Source of the DNA: Coleophoma eucalyptorum
Lineage: Eukaryota; Ascomycota; Leotiomycetes; Helotiales; Dermateaceae
NCBI GenBank assembly: GCA_026120035.1
Contig: JALRME010000013.1
Span: 1 to 64,000, forward strand
Direction: 5' to 3'
Length of the DNA: 64,000 nucleotides
Shown here: in pieces, positions 45,454 to 57,499 of the stretch
How the letters are laid out: each line of letters starts with the position of its first letter
Numbering within the stretch: the first letter of the stretch is position 1
Notes under the pieces: generated by a model
Told to the model about the DNA's origin: nothing
Databases searched by the model: none
Seen by the model: the letters and a program-made list of their open reading frames with translations, nothing else
Program-made: the position numbers and the translations under genes

Positions 45454-47529
45454 TCAGTATGCGACCATATTAGATGTCTGTCCTGAATGCACTTCCTCTA
45501 GTCCACGTGCCAGTTCTTCGTCGAGGTGCATGCCTTCAATTCGTAGCCTGTCAGACTCCCGCATCAAATCCTCAGCTTCCTCCTCAAGCGACACAGCAAG
45601 ATCCAGATTCTTAAGCCTGCTCTTTTCGTCCATTTCATTTGTCGTAGCAGCTATTCTGAGCTGCGTAGCCTGATCCTCTTTGGCTCGCGATTCCATATTC
45701 AGGCGCTGAGCTTTGAGATTGATTTGTTCAGCGCTTTGAATCAAGTGATGCGACTGAGCTGTGGCCACGTCCCTTCTTAGCGACGACTGGTCCCCATGGG
45801 TAAATGACCAAGTTCCATGCATCGCTGAGTTCACTGGTAGGCTCTTAAAAGGAGGTGCTGACCTATGTTCCCAGTCATCACCAGGTCCAAAACCCATACG
45901 TGGTATTGGAAATGGCATCGAATGCCCATTGTCCATCGAAGCACCATAAGAGTGGTCTACGGCTTTGCCTTTTCGGGCCGCTCTTCTCGCTCGCCTCTCT
46001 TCCTTCTTGTTTACACGTCGTTCCCTCTTTGCTGCCTTTCGCGTGGCTCGACTTAATTTCCTGATTGCTTTACGGTTGGCGTTCTGTGCCTCCTTCGCGG
46101 CCTTAAATCTTTTCATTAGCACCTTGACCTCCTTTCTCAAGGCCTTGGCATTCTCTTCACCACCCATATGCGATTTACGGACAAACTTTAGATTTTCTCG
46201 CATTTGATCCATAGACTCCTTTGTGATGGGTTGTTCGGGATGGTTTAGCCAATCTAGCAGTGACTGCTTCGCAACCGGTAGTTGCTCGACTCTAAGCATA
46301 TCATAATTAGGAAGAGATCCAATAGAATCTCCTGAAGACGAAGACGAGTGACTAAGAGAACTAGACGAACTCGAAGTGCTTGAGACAGAAGATGACCTGG
46401 AGCGGTGCACACCATATGAATGGAATCCACGTCCATGTCCGCGCCCATGGCCACGTCCACGCCAACGACCACGGCTGTGCATACGGCCCCGGTGATGCCG
46501 GTAGTCATGCCATGGCTCACCGTGGAAGTTTTCATGAGTAGTTGAAACTTGTCGACATCGGCCACCTAAGCGGCCGTTATCACTGTCGTGGTGACCGCCC
46601 ATCCTGAATCCGCGATGATCAGCAACTATAGCATTACCAATGCGAAGCCCTTTGTTATCTGCCACAATATTCCCTATCTGGAAACCTTCCTTGTCTGCAA
46701 TAATTGAGCCAACTCGAAGGCCTTGAGAATTGGACTCAATGCTGGAAAACGGACTGAATCTTGCAAATCCGATGCGACGCCGTTGTGGCTCACTGGGATC
46801 TCCAAGCTGCCCGTTTCCTTCATCACTGGTACCCGAAATATTGTTCGAAGTAAGGACCTTTGGTACATTGGCAACCTGAATCTGGAGACCTCGAGGCACA
46901 AAAAACTTATCGTTCCATTCTGCAACAGCGCCTTCTAGTCTGGTCAAACGGCGTGTGAGTGAATGACTGGCGAGTTTGTCAGTCTTTTGGTCCATAAGTC
47001 TGAGTTCTCCCAAAGCTTCTCCAGTCCGATCAACATCAAGCTTCTGGTTTGTGATGCGTTCGTTGACACCAGTCGAATGAGTAGGAAATAGGTAATTCAA
47101 AAATGTATTCCAATCATTTTTAGTAACGTCCCTTTCAAGCCAGACATACTCGGGATCTGGATATGAGAGGCTATCGGGACTAGTGTGCGAATTAAGGATG
47201 ATCGAGTACACCATCAAAGGAGATGGAGCACGACGTTCAAAAGGTCGTGACTCAAAGTAGACAGCCGCCGATGAGATAGACGTATTATCAGCAACGTCCC
47301 CGTGATACTCGGAACCGGGAGGTGTATAAATTGGGGTGCTGGTGGCTGAATTACTAGCATGGAAAGATGATGCCCACGAGTTTGCCTCAAAACCTTCCAC
47401 CGAGTTACCCGGTTGGGCGTCTCTTGAATTCTGTCCAGTATATTGTTGATTATTGGAGCCATTCTCGGAATATATATCAGTCTCGCTATATGGTGGTGGA
47501 GGAACAGAGTCTCTGATCCCAGACTGCAT
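45454..47529 (-). CDS. unknown 691-residue protein with tandem glycine-spaced repeat and basic coiled coil
   Basis: Single exon from an ATG. The N-terminus is Pro/Ser/Asn-rich (SVPPPPYSETDIY). A folded-looking block follows near residue 105: APSPLMVYSIILNSH, PEYVWLERDVTKNDWNTFLNY. Around residues 263-310 comes a four-fold repeat of about 12 to 13 residues with the pattern GLRxGxxIVADxxG. Next is an Arg/Gly/His-rich segment (GRWRGRGHGRGHGRGF) resembling an RGG box, then a Ser run, then a strongly basic helix (RKLSRATRKAAKRERRVNKK) and a C-terminal acidic coiled coil. No family name recognised. RNA or membrane association are both conceivable; neither is shown. Confidence 0.82.
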   Translation of the reverse strand: MQSGIRDSVPPPPYSETDIYSENGSNNQQYTGQNSRDAQPGNSVEGFEANSWASSFHASNSATSTPIYTPPGSEYHGDVADNTSISSAAVYFESRPFERRAPSPLMVYSIILNSHTSPDSLSYPDPEYVWLERDVTKNDWNTFLNYLFPTHSTGVNERITNQKLDVDRTGEALGELRLMDQKTDKLASHSLTRRLTRLEGAVAEWNDKFFVPRGLQIQVANVPKVLTSNNISGTSDEGNGQLGDPSEPQRRRIGFARFSPFSSIESNSQGLRVGSIIADKEGFQIGNIVADNKGLRIGNAIVADHRGFRMGGHHDSDNGRLGGRCRQVSTTHENFHGEPWHDYRHHRGRMHSRGRWRGRGHGRGHGRGFHSYGVHRSRSSSVSSTSSSSSSLSHSSSSSGDSIGSLPNYDMLRVEQLPVAKQSLLDWLNHPEQPITKESMDQMRENLKFVRKSHMGGEENAKALRKEVKVLMKRFKAAKEAQNANRKAIRKLSRATRKAAKRERRVNKKEERRARRAARKGKAVDHSYGASMDNGHSMPFPIPRMGFGPGDDWEHRSAPPFKSLPVNSAMHGTWSFTHGDQSSLRRDVATAQSHHLIQSAEQINLKAQRLNMESRAKEDQATQLRIAATTNEMDEKSRLKNLDLAVSLEEEAEDLMRESDRLRIEGMHLDEELARGLEEVHSGQTSNMVAY

Positions 47530-48200
47530 GACTGCTGACGGGCACTAGGAATGGCAGTGTAGAATTGATCACACTTCTGAGGATTGTTTGCAAGAAATTC
47601 AGGAAAATGCAGGTAGAAGACTGGATTGATTGCTGATTCTAAATAAGAATTACTCTCAGCATTTTGCAGATGGTCAGATCAGGTCAGGGCGCTGCTTATT
47701 TAGAGTGAGCGATTGATCTGGATTATGCGTCGCTTCGAAACTGTGTGCCTCAGACTTACGTACAACGCCTGTCCTGGTTGATGGGTCACCTATGATCGAT
47801 CGAGATCAGGCAGTCACAGGGATGTGCTTGCTCAAGAGAGGAATCGCAAGACTAGTCGACGCTCTGAAGGTTCAATCTCGACAAGACTTCCTGCCACCTT
47901 GCAAGCGCAGTCCGTTCGGACGTGCAAGCGACTGCACGAAACAAGAAACGCCTTGCTGCCTCGCATGCAGTTCTGCACGGCCGCGTCAGTACCGATAGGC
48001 AGCACAGCAATAAGCACACAATGTGGACTTCAATCGAATCAATAGATGAAGAGTAGAAGGATATTCGACTTGTTTTCTTGCATCCTAACTTTCGATGAAC
48101 TCAATGCAACCTCTGTTACAGCACTTATTATGCCGGAAAAAGGTACTCGCATTTGTGGGCCAGTTAAACTCGCCAAATGGAGAACTGTTCCAATTGCTGC
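47530..48200. other. intergenic region upstream of the 691-residue protein
   Basis: No gene seen in 670 bases; includes the promoter of that gene and the GCD7 3' flank. Confidence 0.45.
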
Positions 48201-49775
48201 CTAAAACTGCAATTCTGGTTTGTGGAAGTTGATATCTTCGGGTTTATAATGGTCGGCAACAATCCTGTAGAGATATGATGGGGCGTGAGCGCCTCTGCAG
48301 TAGAGTAAGTATTACCTCAAATCTGGAGTAAATAGGATAGAACATACAAGTTGGTGATATATAGATCCACTAGATCCGGAGGCACATAGTCGAAGAGAGG
48401 GTTGTCCACCTCCAACTTGTCGACCAATGGCCCATCTTCGTATCCAATAATGCTCCCAGGATCACCATACTCGATAAGTGACTCGAACTCGAATGGATAA
48501 TCTGGGCTCAGTTTATAGATACCGCTTACGACAATCACAGGCGTCTTATGTACCTTAGCAGCCCTTGCAATTATGCGCGCGCCTGCAGCTGCAATCAAAC
48601 CTCCATTGGCGATGACAGCATGAGTCGCCAAGATGACTTTATTTACTCTGGACATGATAGCAAATATCGTAGCATCAGTCATGAGCACAACTGTTATACC
48701 AGCCGCTGCCAAGGGTTTCATGAAAGTTCCCACGCTCATTTCATCAACACTCTTCTCATCCTGACTCATTTTCCCGGTCACTGCTGCATGTGTTGCCTCG
48801 TGGTCGTTGGGATAGGATTCCGCAACGATGACTGTAAATTTGCGTTTCTCAGCTGCCTTGAGCAGAAATTTTTGGACGCTCCCAGAAGAAGAATGTGTCA
48901 GAATAATCTCATTAGAATGGATGTGTTCCTGAGCATAGGCAGCAATCTGTTCATCCACCTGTAGAAGCTCATCGATGATCTCTTCAATGCCGTTCATAAT
49001 CTCCGCTTTGAGATCCAGGGTAGCAGTCGAGATCCTATGCGAAATGGCGGCGGACGATGGCGCGGATTTGCCCACAGGGGAAGCGGTGACTGGAGTCGAT
49101 GAGGGGGATGAGTTTGTGGAAAGGAGGTTGAACATAGACTGCTGTACGGGAACGCCATTCAAGACAGCATATGATGCATGTGAGGTCATTAATGGCGGGC
49201 GTGACCCTTTGCCAAAGACATCATCATTACTGGATGATTCGAACGCTGCCTCAAGACCTATATTGGACTCAAAGCGTAGAGGGCTGAAGGTGCCTATTGG
49301 GGGTACAGCTCCAGCTTTTGAAAGATTTAGATCGCTGGGTTCGCGGCGGGGGGAACCCTTTTGGCTGTTGGAACCGGAATCGCTGAATTCCTCGTTGCGA
49401 TCTTCTTTGGCCTCCTCTCTGATCATGCCCAAAACCCGTCGAACAATGTTTCCCACTACCATTTCGCGAGGCTGAGCTTCCATGAGCCTCTGACCAACCT
49501 GTTGTATCCGCTCTAAGAGCTTTCCTAAGTCTGACCATTTTGATTTTGCAACAACCTGGCGTAGGAGATGTGCGGTTGCGATGGCGCATGGTCTCGAATT
49601 TTTGATCTGTCGCCGCTTGAATAGCCTATTAGAGGCTTGGTCAGTACAAGAAGAGTAGTCCTACACCATTGACGTACGAGATCAAATTCTCAATGGATTT
49701 CTCCAGCGACTGAACCTTGAGAGATTTTAGGAACGCGCTCAGATCTGGCGCATAGCCGGCCTGTGCCGGAGCCAT
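48201..49775 (-). CDS. GCD7: translation initiation factor eIF2B subunit beta
   Basis: Three exons, 49775-49678, 49625-48348 and 48294-48201, predict 489 residues. eIF2B is the guanine nucleotide exchange factor for eIF2; the alpha, beta and delta subunits form its regulatory core. The N-terminal helical part reads LSAFLKSLKVQSLEKSIENL then KRRQIKNSRPCAIATAHLLRQVV. A Ser-rich insertion occupies about residues 95-205. The Rossmann-like part shows ILTHSSSGSVQKFLLKAAE, FTVIVAESYPNDHEATHAA, AGITVVLMTDATIFAIMSRV and VNKVILATHAVIANGGLIA, ending DIYITNL-like DLYITNL and APSYLYRIVADHYKPEDI. The insertion and these motifs fit the beta rather than the alpha subunit. Cytosolic. Confidence 0.92.
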
Positions 49776-50590
49776 CTTATTAACAATGGAGTTTAGAAGT
49801 CTCGGAATCGAGGTTCTAGCGTTTTATTCTTCAGCGGATTGTGTTGTGTTGAGTGTTGGGTCTTGACAGCTTGATCGTTAAGCCTGTCTTCAAAAGAGTC
49901 ATAGAAATTAGCAAAGTCGTAAAGCAACACGCGCTTAGCCAGCACTTACGAATACGTAGCAGTATTGGCGAAGTTCAACATGAGTAAGACTGTAATCTGA
50001 GGCCTGCAGATGAATACTCCTAAAAGATCAATTCTTCTGTTTGCAAATGGCAGGCTTCGGTGATATAAATCAAAGCAAGCCAGTTACGAGTAGGAATTTT
50101 GGCTTTTGGCTTTTTGGCTTGTGGTTTTGACAGGGGTCTCTGATTTCCACTCTGTCTGCCCACCGGCTTCCTCTGCTTCTCCACCTCCGAGCTACCTTGC
50201 CTTACCGTGCTACCAGACCTACCTACTTTACTGTAATTCTTTTGCGCTTTCTTGTAGGCTGCTTCTGTCCACCCTCCTCTCTCTGTAAATTACATCTCAG
50301 TAATCGGGCGCCTCTTCGAAGCGATCTGTTCATTCTTCTGTCATTTCCTACACTATCACCATCCTCGATGAAATGACGTGAGGTATATAGATTGGCGTCA
50401 TACTACCCTTCCTCCACCACGAACAAAGCACGGCCGGCATTGCATGTGTGAATCTCCAGCTCATATTGTTTCTATCAAGCAGCTTCTTTGCGCCCTCGTC
50501 GTATTATCCTGTGTTCTCATTCTGCGATCCTCGGCAAAAGCCCCGTTCAAAGCTCCTTCCGACTCGCATTTGCTTTCATGGCTCGATAAA
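49776..50590. promoter_or_regulatory. divergent promoter region, GCD7 and NEM1
   Basis: 815 bases between outward-facing starts. Contains an in-frame upstream ATG for NEM1 at 50,444 (see NEM1). Confidence 0.4.
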
Positions 50591-52240
50591 ATGAACTCTC
50601 TTGCTGCCCTTTCGGCGCGAGTGTCGCCGTCGCAGACTCCAGCTCCCTCACGGTCGAATTCGTACGGAAATATACTGACGACTGTGACTGACTCTACGTC
50701 CGCCTCTAAAAGAGGCTCAACTGGGGATAACACAGCACAGGATAAAGACGATGATATCGAAGATGATCACCCTCAGGACTCATCGATTGATGAGAAAACA
50801 CCTCTTCTGGACAAAGAAGACATTACAGACGAATCACTTACCTCTCTTTGGTGGCCTCGAAGTGCGGCGCAAAGTTTATATGAGTCTATACGTTGGGTAC
50901 TCTCAACCATAGTCTCACCAGGTGTATATTTGATAGCTTGTTTATACGACGAGAGTGGGAATTTTGCACCCTGGTCTCAGTTTCGAAAGCTTGGGACAGC
51001 CATATGGGGTGAGAAAACTCCATCCACCGGTCAAGTGCTAGGCGTTGCTTCTGCCAGCGAAAGTCGCCAGCATGAAGAATCAAATAGTGACAGGAATAAT
51101 GTTGGGAGAAAGAGTTCTCGGATTTCTAGAGTATTCGGTACATCCGGTTCATCATCCTCTGGTCTATCGTCCGAGTCCGAGTCGGAACGAGATCGATCTC
51201 TCAGTGATGGAGAGAATCCCGGGTTGTTAAAGCCGCCTGGTCGCCATACTCGTTCCCAATCGCTACAAAATACAGACGAGATTGCTCCTGCAAGACGGTC
51301 TATTCGTATCAAGTTGCATAATGAGGATAATTTACGTCAGCGAAAGCATCGCAAGTCACAGTCAACAAACATGCAAAGTAATAGCCCTGGAGCTATGTCG
51401 ACTAATTCTGAGATCTCTCCTGCAACCTTGAAGTCACCGACATCTCCAGCTTCATCTCTCTCCATGACCAAATACCCACGAGCTCCTGCACCCCCAAGGC
51501 CGCTAGTCCCACGGCGCCAACCATCATACACGTTGCAGGATCCTGTAGGAGGGAAACTTACACAGAAAACATTGATTCTTGATTTGGATGAGACCCTCAT
51601 ACATAGCATGGCGAAAGGAGGTCGAATGAGTACAGGGCATATGGTGGAAGTCAAATTCAATACTCTTGTTAACACTGGTGGCAATACCAACCCCGGGCCA
51701 CAACATCCTATCTTGTATTGGGTGAACAAGCGGCCACATTGCGACGACTTCCTACGCCGGGTAAGCACGAGTCTGATGCCCGATGGGTCGATGCTAATTG
51801 TGTTCAGATCTGCAAGTGGTACAACCTTGTTATATTTACAGCTTCAGTGCAGGAATATGCGGATCCTGTAATAGACTGGCTTGAGCAGGAACGGAAATTC
51901 TTTTCCGGCCGTTATTACCGCCAGCACTGTACCTACAGACACGGGGCCTTCATCAAGGATTTGAGCTCTGTTGAGCCAGATCTCAGCAAGGTTTTGATTT
52001 TAGATAATAGTCCTCTGAGCTACATGTTTCATCAAGGTCGGGACACTTTTGGACCCTATTGAGACCCCGCTAACTTAGAACAAAGATAATGCAATACCCA
52101 TAGAAGGATGGATAAACGACCCAACAGATAACGATCTGATGCACCTCTTGCCACTACTGGAAGCCCTTCAGTATGTGACAGACGTGCGAGCATTTTTGGC
52201 GCTTCGTGGAGGCGAGGATGGAAAGCATATGATAGCTTAA
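50591..52240 (+). CDS. NEM1: NEM1-type protein phosphatase of the Nem1-Spo7 lipin phosphatase complex
   Basis: Three exons, 50591-51760, 51808-52036 and 52086-52240, predict 517 residues. Nem1 with Spo7 dephosphorylates lipin (Pah1) at the ER/nuclear envelope. The N-terminal half is Ser-rich and disordered with one hydrophobic stretch (WVLSTIVSPGVYLIACLY) that may anchor it. The catalytic domain starts KTLILDLDETLIH, with the DxDxT signature of FCP/SCP-like phosphatases, then NKRPHCDDFLRR, WYNLVIFTASVQEYADPV, KVLILDNSPLSYMFHQ and DNAIPIEGWINDP. The start at 50,591 (MNSLAALSARVSPSQ) was preferred; an in-frame ATG at 50,444 would add 49 residues with a hydrophobic stretch. The far upstream frame start at 50,378 is GTG. 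Confidence 0.9.
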
Positions 52241-52735
52241 AAGAGTTTAATGAAATCTATTCACATTTCTCCTTGGTTTGCATACGCTATAAAGTAGAAA
52301 AGTGACCCGTTTGTAGATATTATGAAGGTGATGTCGGATGAGCGAGACATTACCTATGACGTAAGGAAGAATACTGTGCTTTCAAGATGTTCAACGTTTG
52401 CTCAAGCCTCTGGGTTAACTTGAATACTTCACTTTGGGCAGTTAAGGTCACCTTAGGCGAGGATAATCAACGGCACGTGTTGAAGATTGAATTCAAGGCA
52501 TTAAGTTTGGTGCCTGATTCTAGAGCTGTCGAGGTTGCATGGAGGGGCACCGAGAACTAAAAATTCGGTTCTACTGAGTCAACTTTTTGGCAGCCTCACC
52601 TGAAGCATCGCAACCTTTGACCTTCGAAATGCGATAGCAAGAGCTCCCATTCCTGGCTATGAGATTCGCATGCTAGGTTCTTGAGACATTCTCTCAACGT
52701 TTCAGCGATTGGTATAAATAATATCGCCAGGCAAA
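52241..52735. other. intergenic region upstream of RPC1
   Basis: No gene seen; NEM1 3' flank and RPC1 promoter. Confidence 0.45.
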
Positions 52736-55700
52736 ATGTCGACTGGAGGTGATCCCGTGAAGACGCAAGTCGTCGACAAGATTCCTAAACGCTTTAAGGA
52801 ATTGAAGTTTGGCATTCAGTGAGCCTCGGGGTCCCAATGCAAATTGCTTCTATTGTTTTCTAACCCGACCTAGGTCTAACCAGGATATTGTCAATCAAGC
52901 TGTACTCGAGGTATCCGAACGCATGCTCTACGATGTCGAAAAACTGCGACGGCCTGTTCAACATGGTGCTCTTGATCAAAGATTGGTGGGAACCTACATT
53001 TGACTATATAGAGACGCATTTACTGATGCTAATACCTTACCAGGGAATATCTAGCAAGACCGGGCTCTGCGAAACCTGCAACCAGGGTCTCCAAAACTGC
53101 AATGGCCACTTTGGCCATGTACGACTTGCATTGCCTGCCTTTCATATAGGGTATCTAAAGCTTACAATGACCATTCTCCAAAATATCTGCAAAGTAGGAG
53201 ACCAGAACTATTCGGTATGCAGGTTTGAGATTGACACTGTGAACAGGATTGTGCGCGAGTACTTCTGACGGATGCCGAACGTCGAACCTTCCTGAGGGAA
53301 CTGCGAAGACCTTTTATTGACAATCTGAAGCGCACCCAAATCTGCAAGAAGATCAACGAACAATGCCGAAAAGCAAGAACTTGTCCGTATTGCGAGTCGA
53401 TTAATGGCCAAATCCGCAAAATCGGGGTGCTTAAGCTAGCCCATGACAAGTTTCAAGCTTTCAACAAGTCGACATCTGCAAAGAAAGTGATTCCTCCAAG
53501 CAAAGTAGAGTTTGAGAAATCCTTCAACGAAGCCAAGAAGAACAATGTAGAGCTTGAGAAACATCTGAAGAAGGCGATGGACGATCTCAACCCTTTACGA
53601 GTTCTCAATCTGTTCAAGATGATCACACCCACAGACTGCGAACTCCTAGGTATTAATCCGGCGGAGGGGCGCCCCGAGATGTTTTTGTGGCAATATGTGC
53701 CTGCTCCTCCAATATGTATTCGCCCATCGGTTGCCCAAGACAATGCCAGTACCGAAGACGACCTCACCTCAAAGTTGGCAGATATTGTGCATATTAGCGC
53801 CCTGATAAAAGGCGCTCTCAGCAAAGGTCAAGCGGTACAAACAATTATGGAGCAGTGGGACTACTTACAGCTCCAGATTGCTATGTACGTTAACAGCGAC
53901 GTTCCTGGCCTTCAACAACCCGGGTTTGGAAAGGCGATACGAGGGTTTTGTCAGAGGCTGAAAGGAAAACAAGGTCGATTCCGTGGTAATTTATCCGGAA
54001 AACGTGTGGACTTTTCTGGGCGAACCGTTATTTCTCCTGATCCAAATCTTGGCATTGACCAGGTAGCTGTCCCTATCCTGGTCTCAATGAACCTCACATA
54101 TCCTGAACGAGTCAACTCTACCAACATAGAAAAACTCAGAAAATGTGTGATCAACGGCCCCGCTAAGCATCCAGGAGCTCAGCAGATTGCGAAGAAGGAC
54201 TCTGACCACAAAATATCCTTGAAGTTTGCCAGGCGCGAGATGGAAGCAAAACACCTCAAGATTGGTGATGTTGTAGAGAGACACCTGATTGACGGAGATA
54301 TCGTACTGTTCAATCGGCAGCCATCGCTACATAAACTCAGTATCATGAGTCATTATGTCAAAGTTCGGCCATGGAGAACCTTTCGATTGAACGAGTGTGT
54401 CTGCAATCCTTATAACGCTGATTTCGACGGCGACGAGATGAACCTTCATGTCCCTCAGACAGAAGAGGCAAGAACCGAAGCGATAGAGCTGATGGGAGTC
54501 AAGAACAATCTGTCCACACCCAAAAACGGGGAACCTATCATTTCAGCAACCCAAGATTTTATTACAGCTGCCTATCTCTTGAGTAGCAAAGAGAACTTCT
54601 TTGACCGAAAGACCTTCACTAATCTCTGTATGTATATGGTGGACAGTAATACACACTTAGACTTGCCGCCACCTGCAATTCTAAAACCGGAGGCACTTTG
54701 GACTGGAAAACAGGTCTTCAGCGTTCTCATGCGACCAAACAAGCAGTCTCCTGTGAAGGTCAATCTTGATGCGAAATGCCGTGACTACAAAGCCAAGGCC
54801 GGCCAATGTCCCGATATGGATATAAATGATGGCTGGCTAGTGGTCCGTAACTCAGAAGTCATGTGTGGTCGAATGGACAAGACAACCGTTGGATCAGGAA
54901 AGAAGGACTCAATTTTCTACATCATTCTACGGGATTTCGGTCCTGATGCGGCTGTTGTAGCAATGAATCGCCTTGCGAAGATCTCAGCTCGATACCTGAC
55001 AAATCAAGGGTTTTCAATAGGGATCAGCGATGTCTATCCATCTCAGCAACTGAAGGACCATAAGCATATTCTCGTCACGAAGGCATACCACGAATGCGAA
55101 CAGCTGATTCAGAAGTTCAAGGAGGGCAAGTTGGAGAAGGCAACAGGCTGCAACATGGAAGAAACTCTGGAAAACTCCATATCCGGAATTTTGAGTAAGG
55201 TTAGACAACAGGCCGGAGAATACTGTATTGAGACATTGAGCAAGTGGAATTCTCCGCTTATCATGGCCAAGTCCGGTTCTAAGGGTTCGAACATCAACGT
55301 CGCGCAGATGGTTGCTGTTGTTGGCCAACAAATTATTGGTGGTCAACGTGTCCCTGATGGATTTCAAGACCGAAGTCTGCCTCATTTCCCAAAGAATGCT
55401 CGACAGCCTCCTTCCAAGGGTTTCGTACGGAATAGTTTCTTTTCCGGTCTGACCCCAACAGAATTCCTCTTCCACGCCATTTCTGGTAGAGAAGGTTTGG
55501 TCGATACAGCTGTCAAGACGGCAGAGACAGGTTATATGTCAAGAAGGTTGATGAAATCACTTGAGGATCTTGCAGCTCAATACGATAACACAGTCCGCAA
55601 CTCTTCTGGTGGCATTGTACAATTTCAATTTGGCGCAGATAACCTTGATCCTGTAGATATGGAAGGTTCTGCAGTCCCGGTTCACTTCGATCGTACATGG

Positions 55701-57284
55701 ACCCATGCTGAGAGTCTCACATGGAATAACGATGATCGGGCTCTCTTACCCTATCAGATTACATCCTTGTGCGAGAAACTTCTAGCGCCTGAGAGGAAAA
55801 AGTATGCCAGAAAGGGTTTGCTCCATGGTGAACCACTTCCTTACGATGACCCTTCAGACTATGGTATTGATGAGCACGAGAGTGCTAGAGGTTTCCTTGA
55901 CACTATCACAAAATATGTTGGGTCCCTTGCCTCCAGACTGGCCAAGGCAAGGCAAAGAGCTGGCTTACATGAGTTTGAGGATGACCCTACACTTTCGGGC
56001 GAATATTATGATGAATCGACCGAGGAAAAGGCACGCAGAGACCAAATGGATCGCGTGGCAAAGGTATCTGAGAACACTCTTTCACGGTTTGTCAAGCTCT
56101 GTCTGGAGAAGTATGACAAGGCTCGAACCGAGCCAGGTCATGCTGTTGGGGCTGTTGGAGCCCAGTCTATCGGAGAGCCTGGAACCCAGATGACTCTGAA
56201 GACCTTTCATTTTGCTGGTGTCGCTGGTATGAGTATCACCCAGGGTGTTCCACGTATCAAGGAGATCATCAACGCGTCCAAAGTCATCAGTACACCTGTC
56301 ATAACCTGCCCATTACTGAATCCAAATCAGATCGAGGCCGCACGAGTGGTCAAGGGACGTATTGAAAAGACTTATATCTCCGATGTGATTCGCTTCATTG
56401 AGGACCTATGGTCTGCAAAGCGAGCTACACTCTGCATGTCTGTCGACATGGAGGCATTGAATGACATGCACCTAGGCATCAGTGTCGCGGATATCGCCGA
56501 AACCATCTGCCGCAATCGAAAGTTAAAGATCCCCAGCGGCGATGTCAGTGTCATTGACGATTGTATCTTTGTCCAGGTTCAGCACACAGATGCGGCCGTC
56601 AAGTCCACGCGAGCTCCAACGAAAGCCAAGCTGTCTGTCGATGAAGGAGGCTCCGATCTTTTGCTTCGAGTCAATCACTTGAAGCGTGCCTTGCCCGCCC
56701 TGCCAATATCTGGATATCCTGACGCTACTCGAGCAATTATTCAAACTTCAGAGTCAGGCCAACACACCGTGTTGGTGGAAGGATATGGCTTGCGAGCCTG
56801 TATGACCACGGAAGGAGTTGTTGGTGCGAAATGTACTTCCAACAGTGTGATGGAGTGCAAAGATGTTCTTGGGATTGAAGCCGCACGTAGCACCATCGCA
56901 ACTGAAATCGGTGCTGTCATGGGAGATATGGGTATCGACCCTCGACATATGCAATTGCTTGCTGATGTTATGACATATAAAGGCGAGGTACTTGGAATCA
57001 CTCGATTTGGTCTTTCCAAAATGCGAGATAGCGTCTTGCAGTTGGCATCATTTGAGAAGACCCCCGACCATCTCTTCGATGCTGCTGCAGGCATGAAGTC
57101 AGATAAGATCGAGGGTGTGAGTGAGTGCATCATTATGGGACAAACAATGAGTGTTGGTACAGGCGCGTTCCAAGTCGTGAGAAGACTTGGTCTAACCGAG
57201 CGTCACATTAAACAAAAGCCTGCTGCGTTTGAAGAAGCATGGAAGTGGGATCAGGCAGAGAGGAAAAGATTGAGAAGAACATGA
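52736..57284 (+). CDS. RPC1: DNA-directed RNA polymerase III largest subunit (C160)
   Basis: Four exons, 52736-52818, 52874-52985, 53044-53193 and 53247-57284, predict 1,460 residues, the usual length for C160, and no heptad-repeat tail, which excludes polymerase II. The clamp zinc region CETCNQGLQNCNGHFGH is near the start, then ICKDCARVLL and CPYCESINGQIRK. The polymerase III-like stretch HISALIKGALSKGQAVQTIM precedes RGNLSGKRVDFSGRTVISPDP. The catalytic Mg loop NADFDGDEMN is coded at about 54,414-54,443. The bridge/trigger region includes EPGTQMTLKTFHFAGVAGMS. It ends VVRRLGLTERHIKQKP. Transcribes tRNA, 5S rRNA and other small RNAs in the nucleus. Convergent with the ceramidase gene, 215 bases apart. 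Confidence 0.97.
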
Positions 57285-57499
57285 TTTGGTGCGATGAATT
57301 GCTCCCATTAGCGTGTATAAAGGTTCGGCGTTTTATGGTTGGCGGGTTGAGCTTACCTACCTCACTCATGGGACACTTATATCAAGGAGTTGAAAAGGTC
57401 GGTCTTGTACAAACTTCAAGGGTATCATGAAATAGAAAGACGTTGCTAGGTTTACAAACAGAATGGAGAGGACCGTTCAATTGCTTGTCCGTTTCATTA

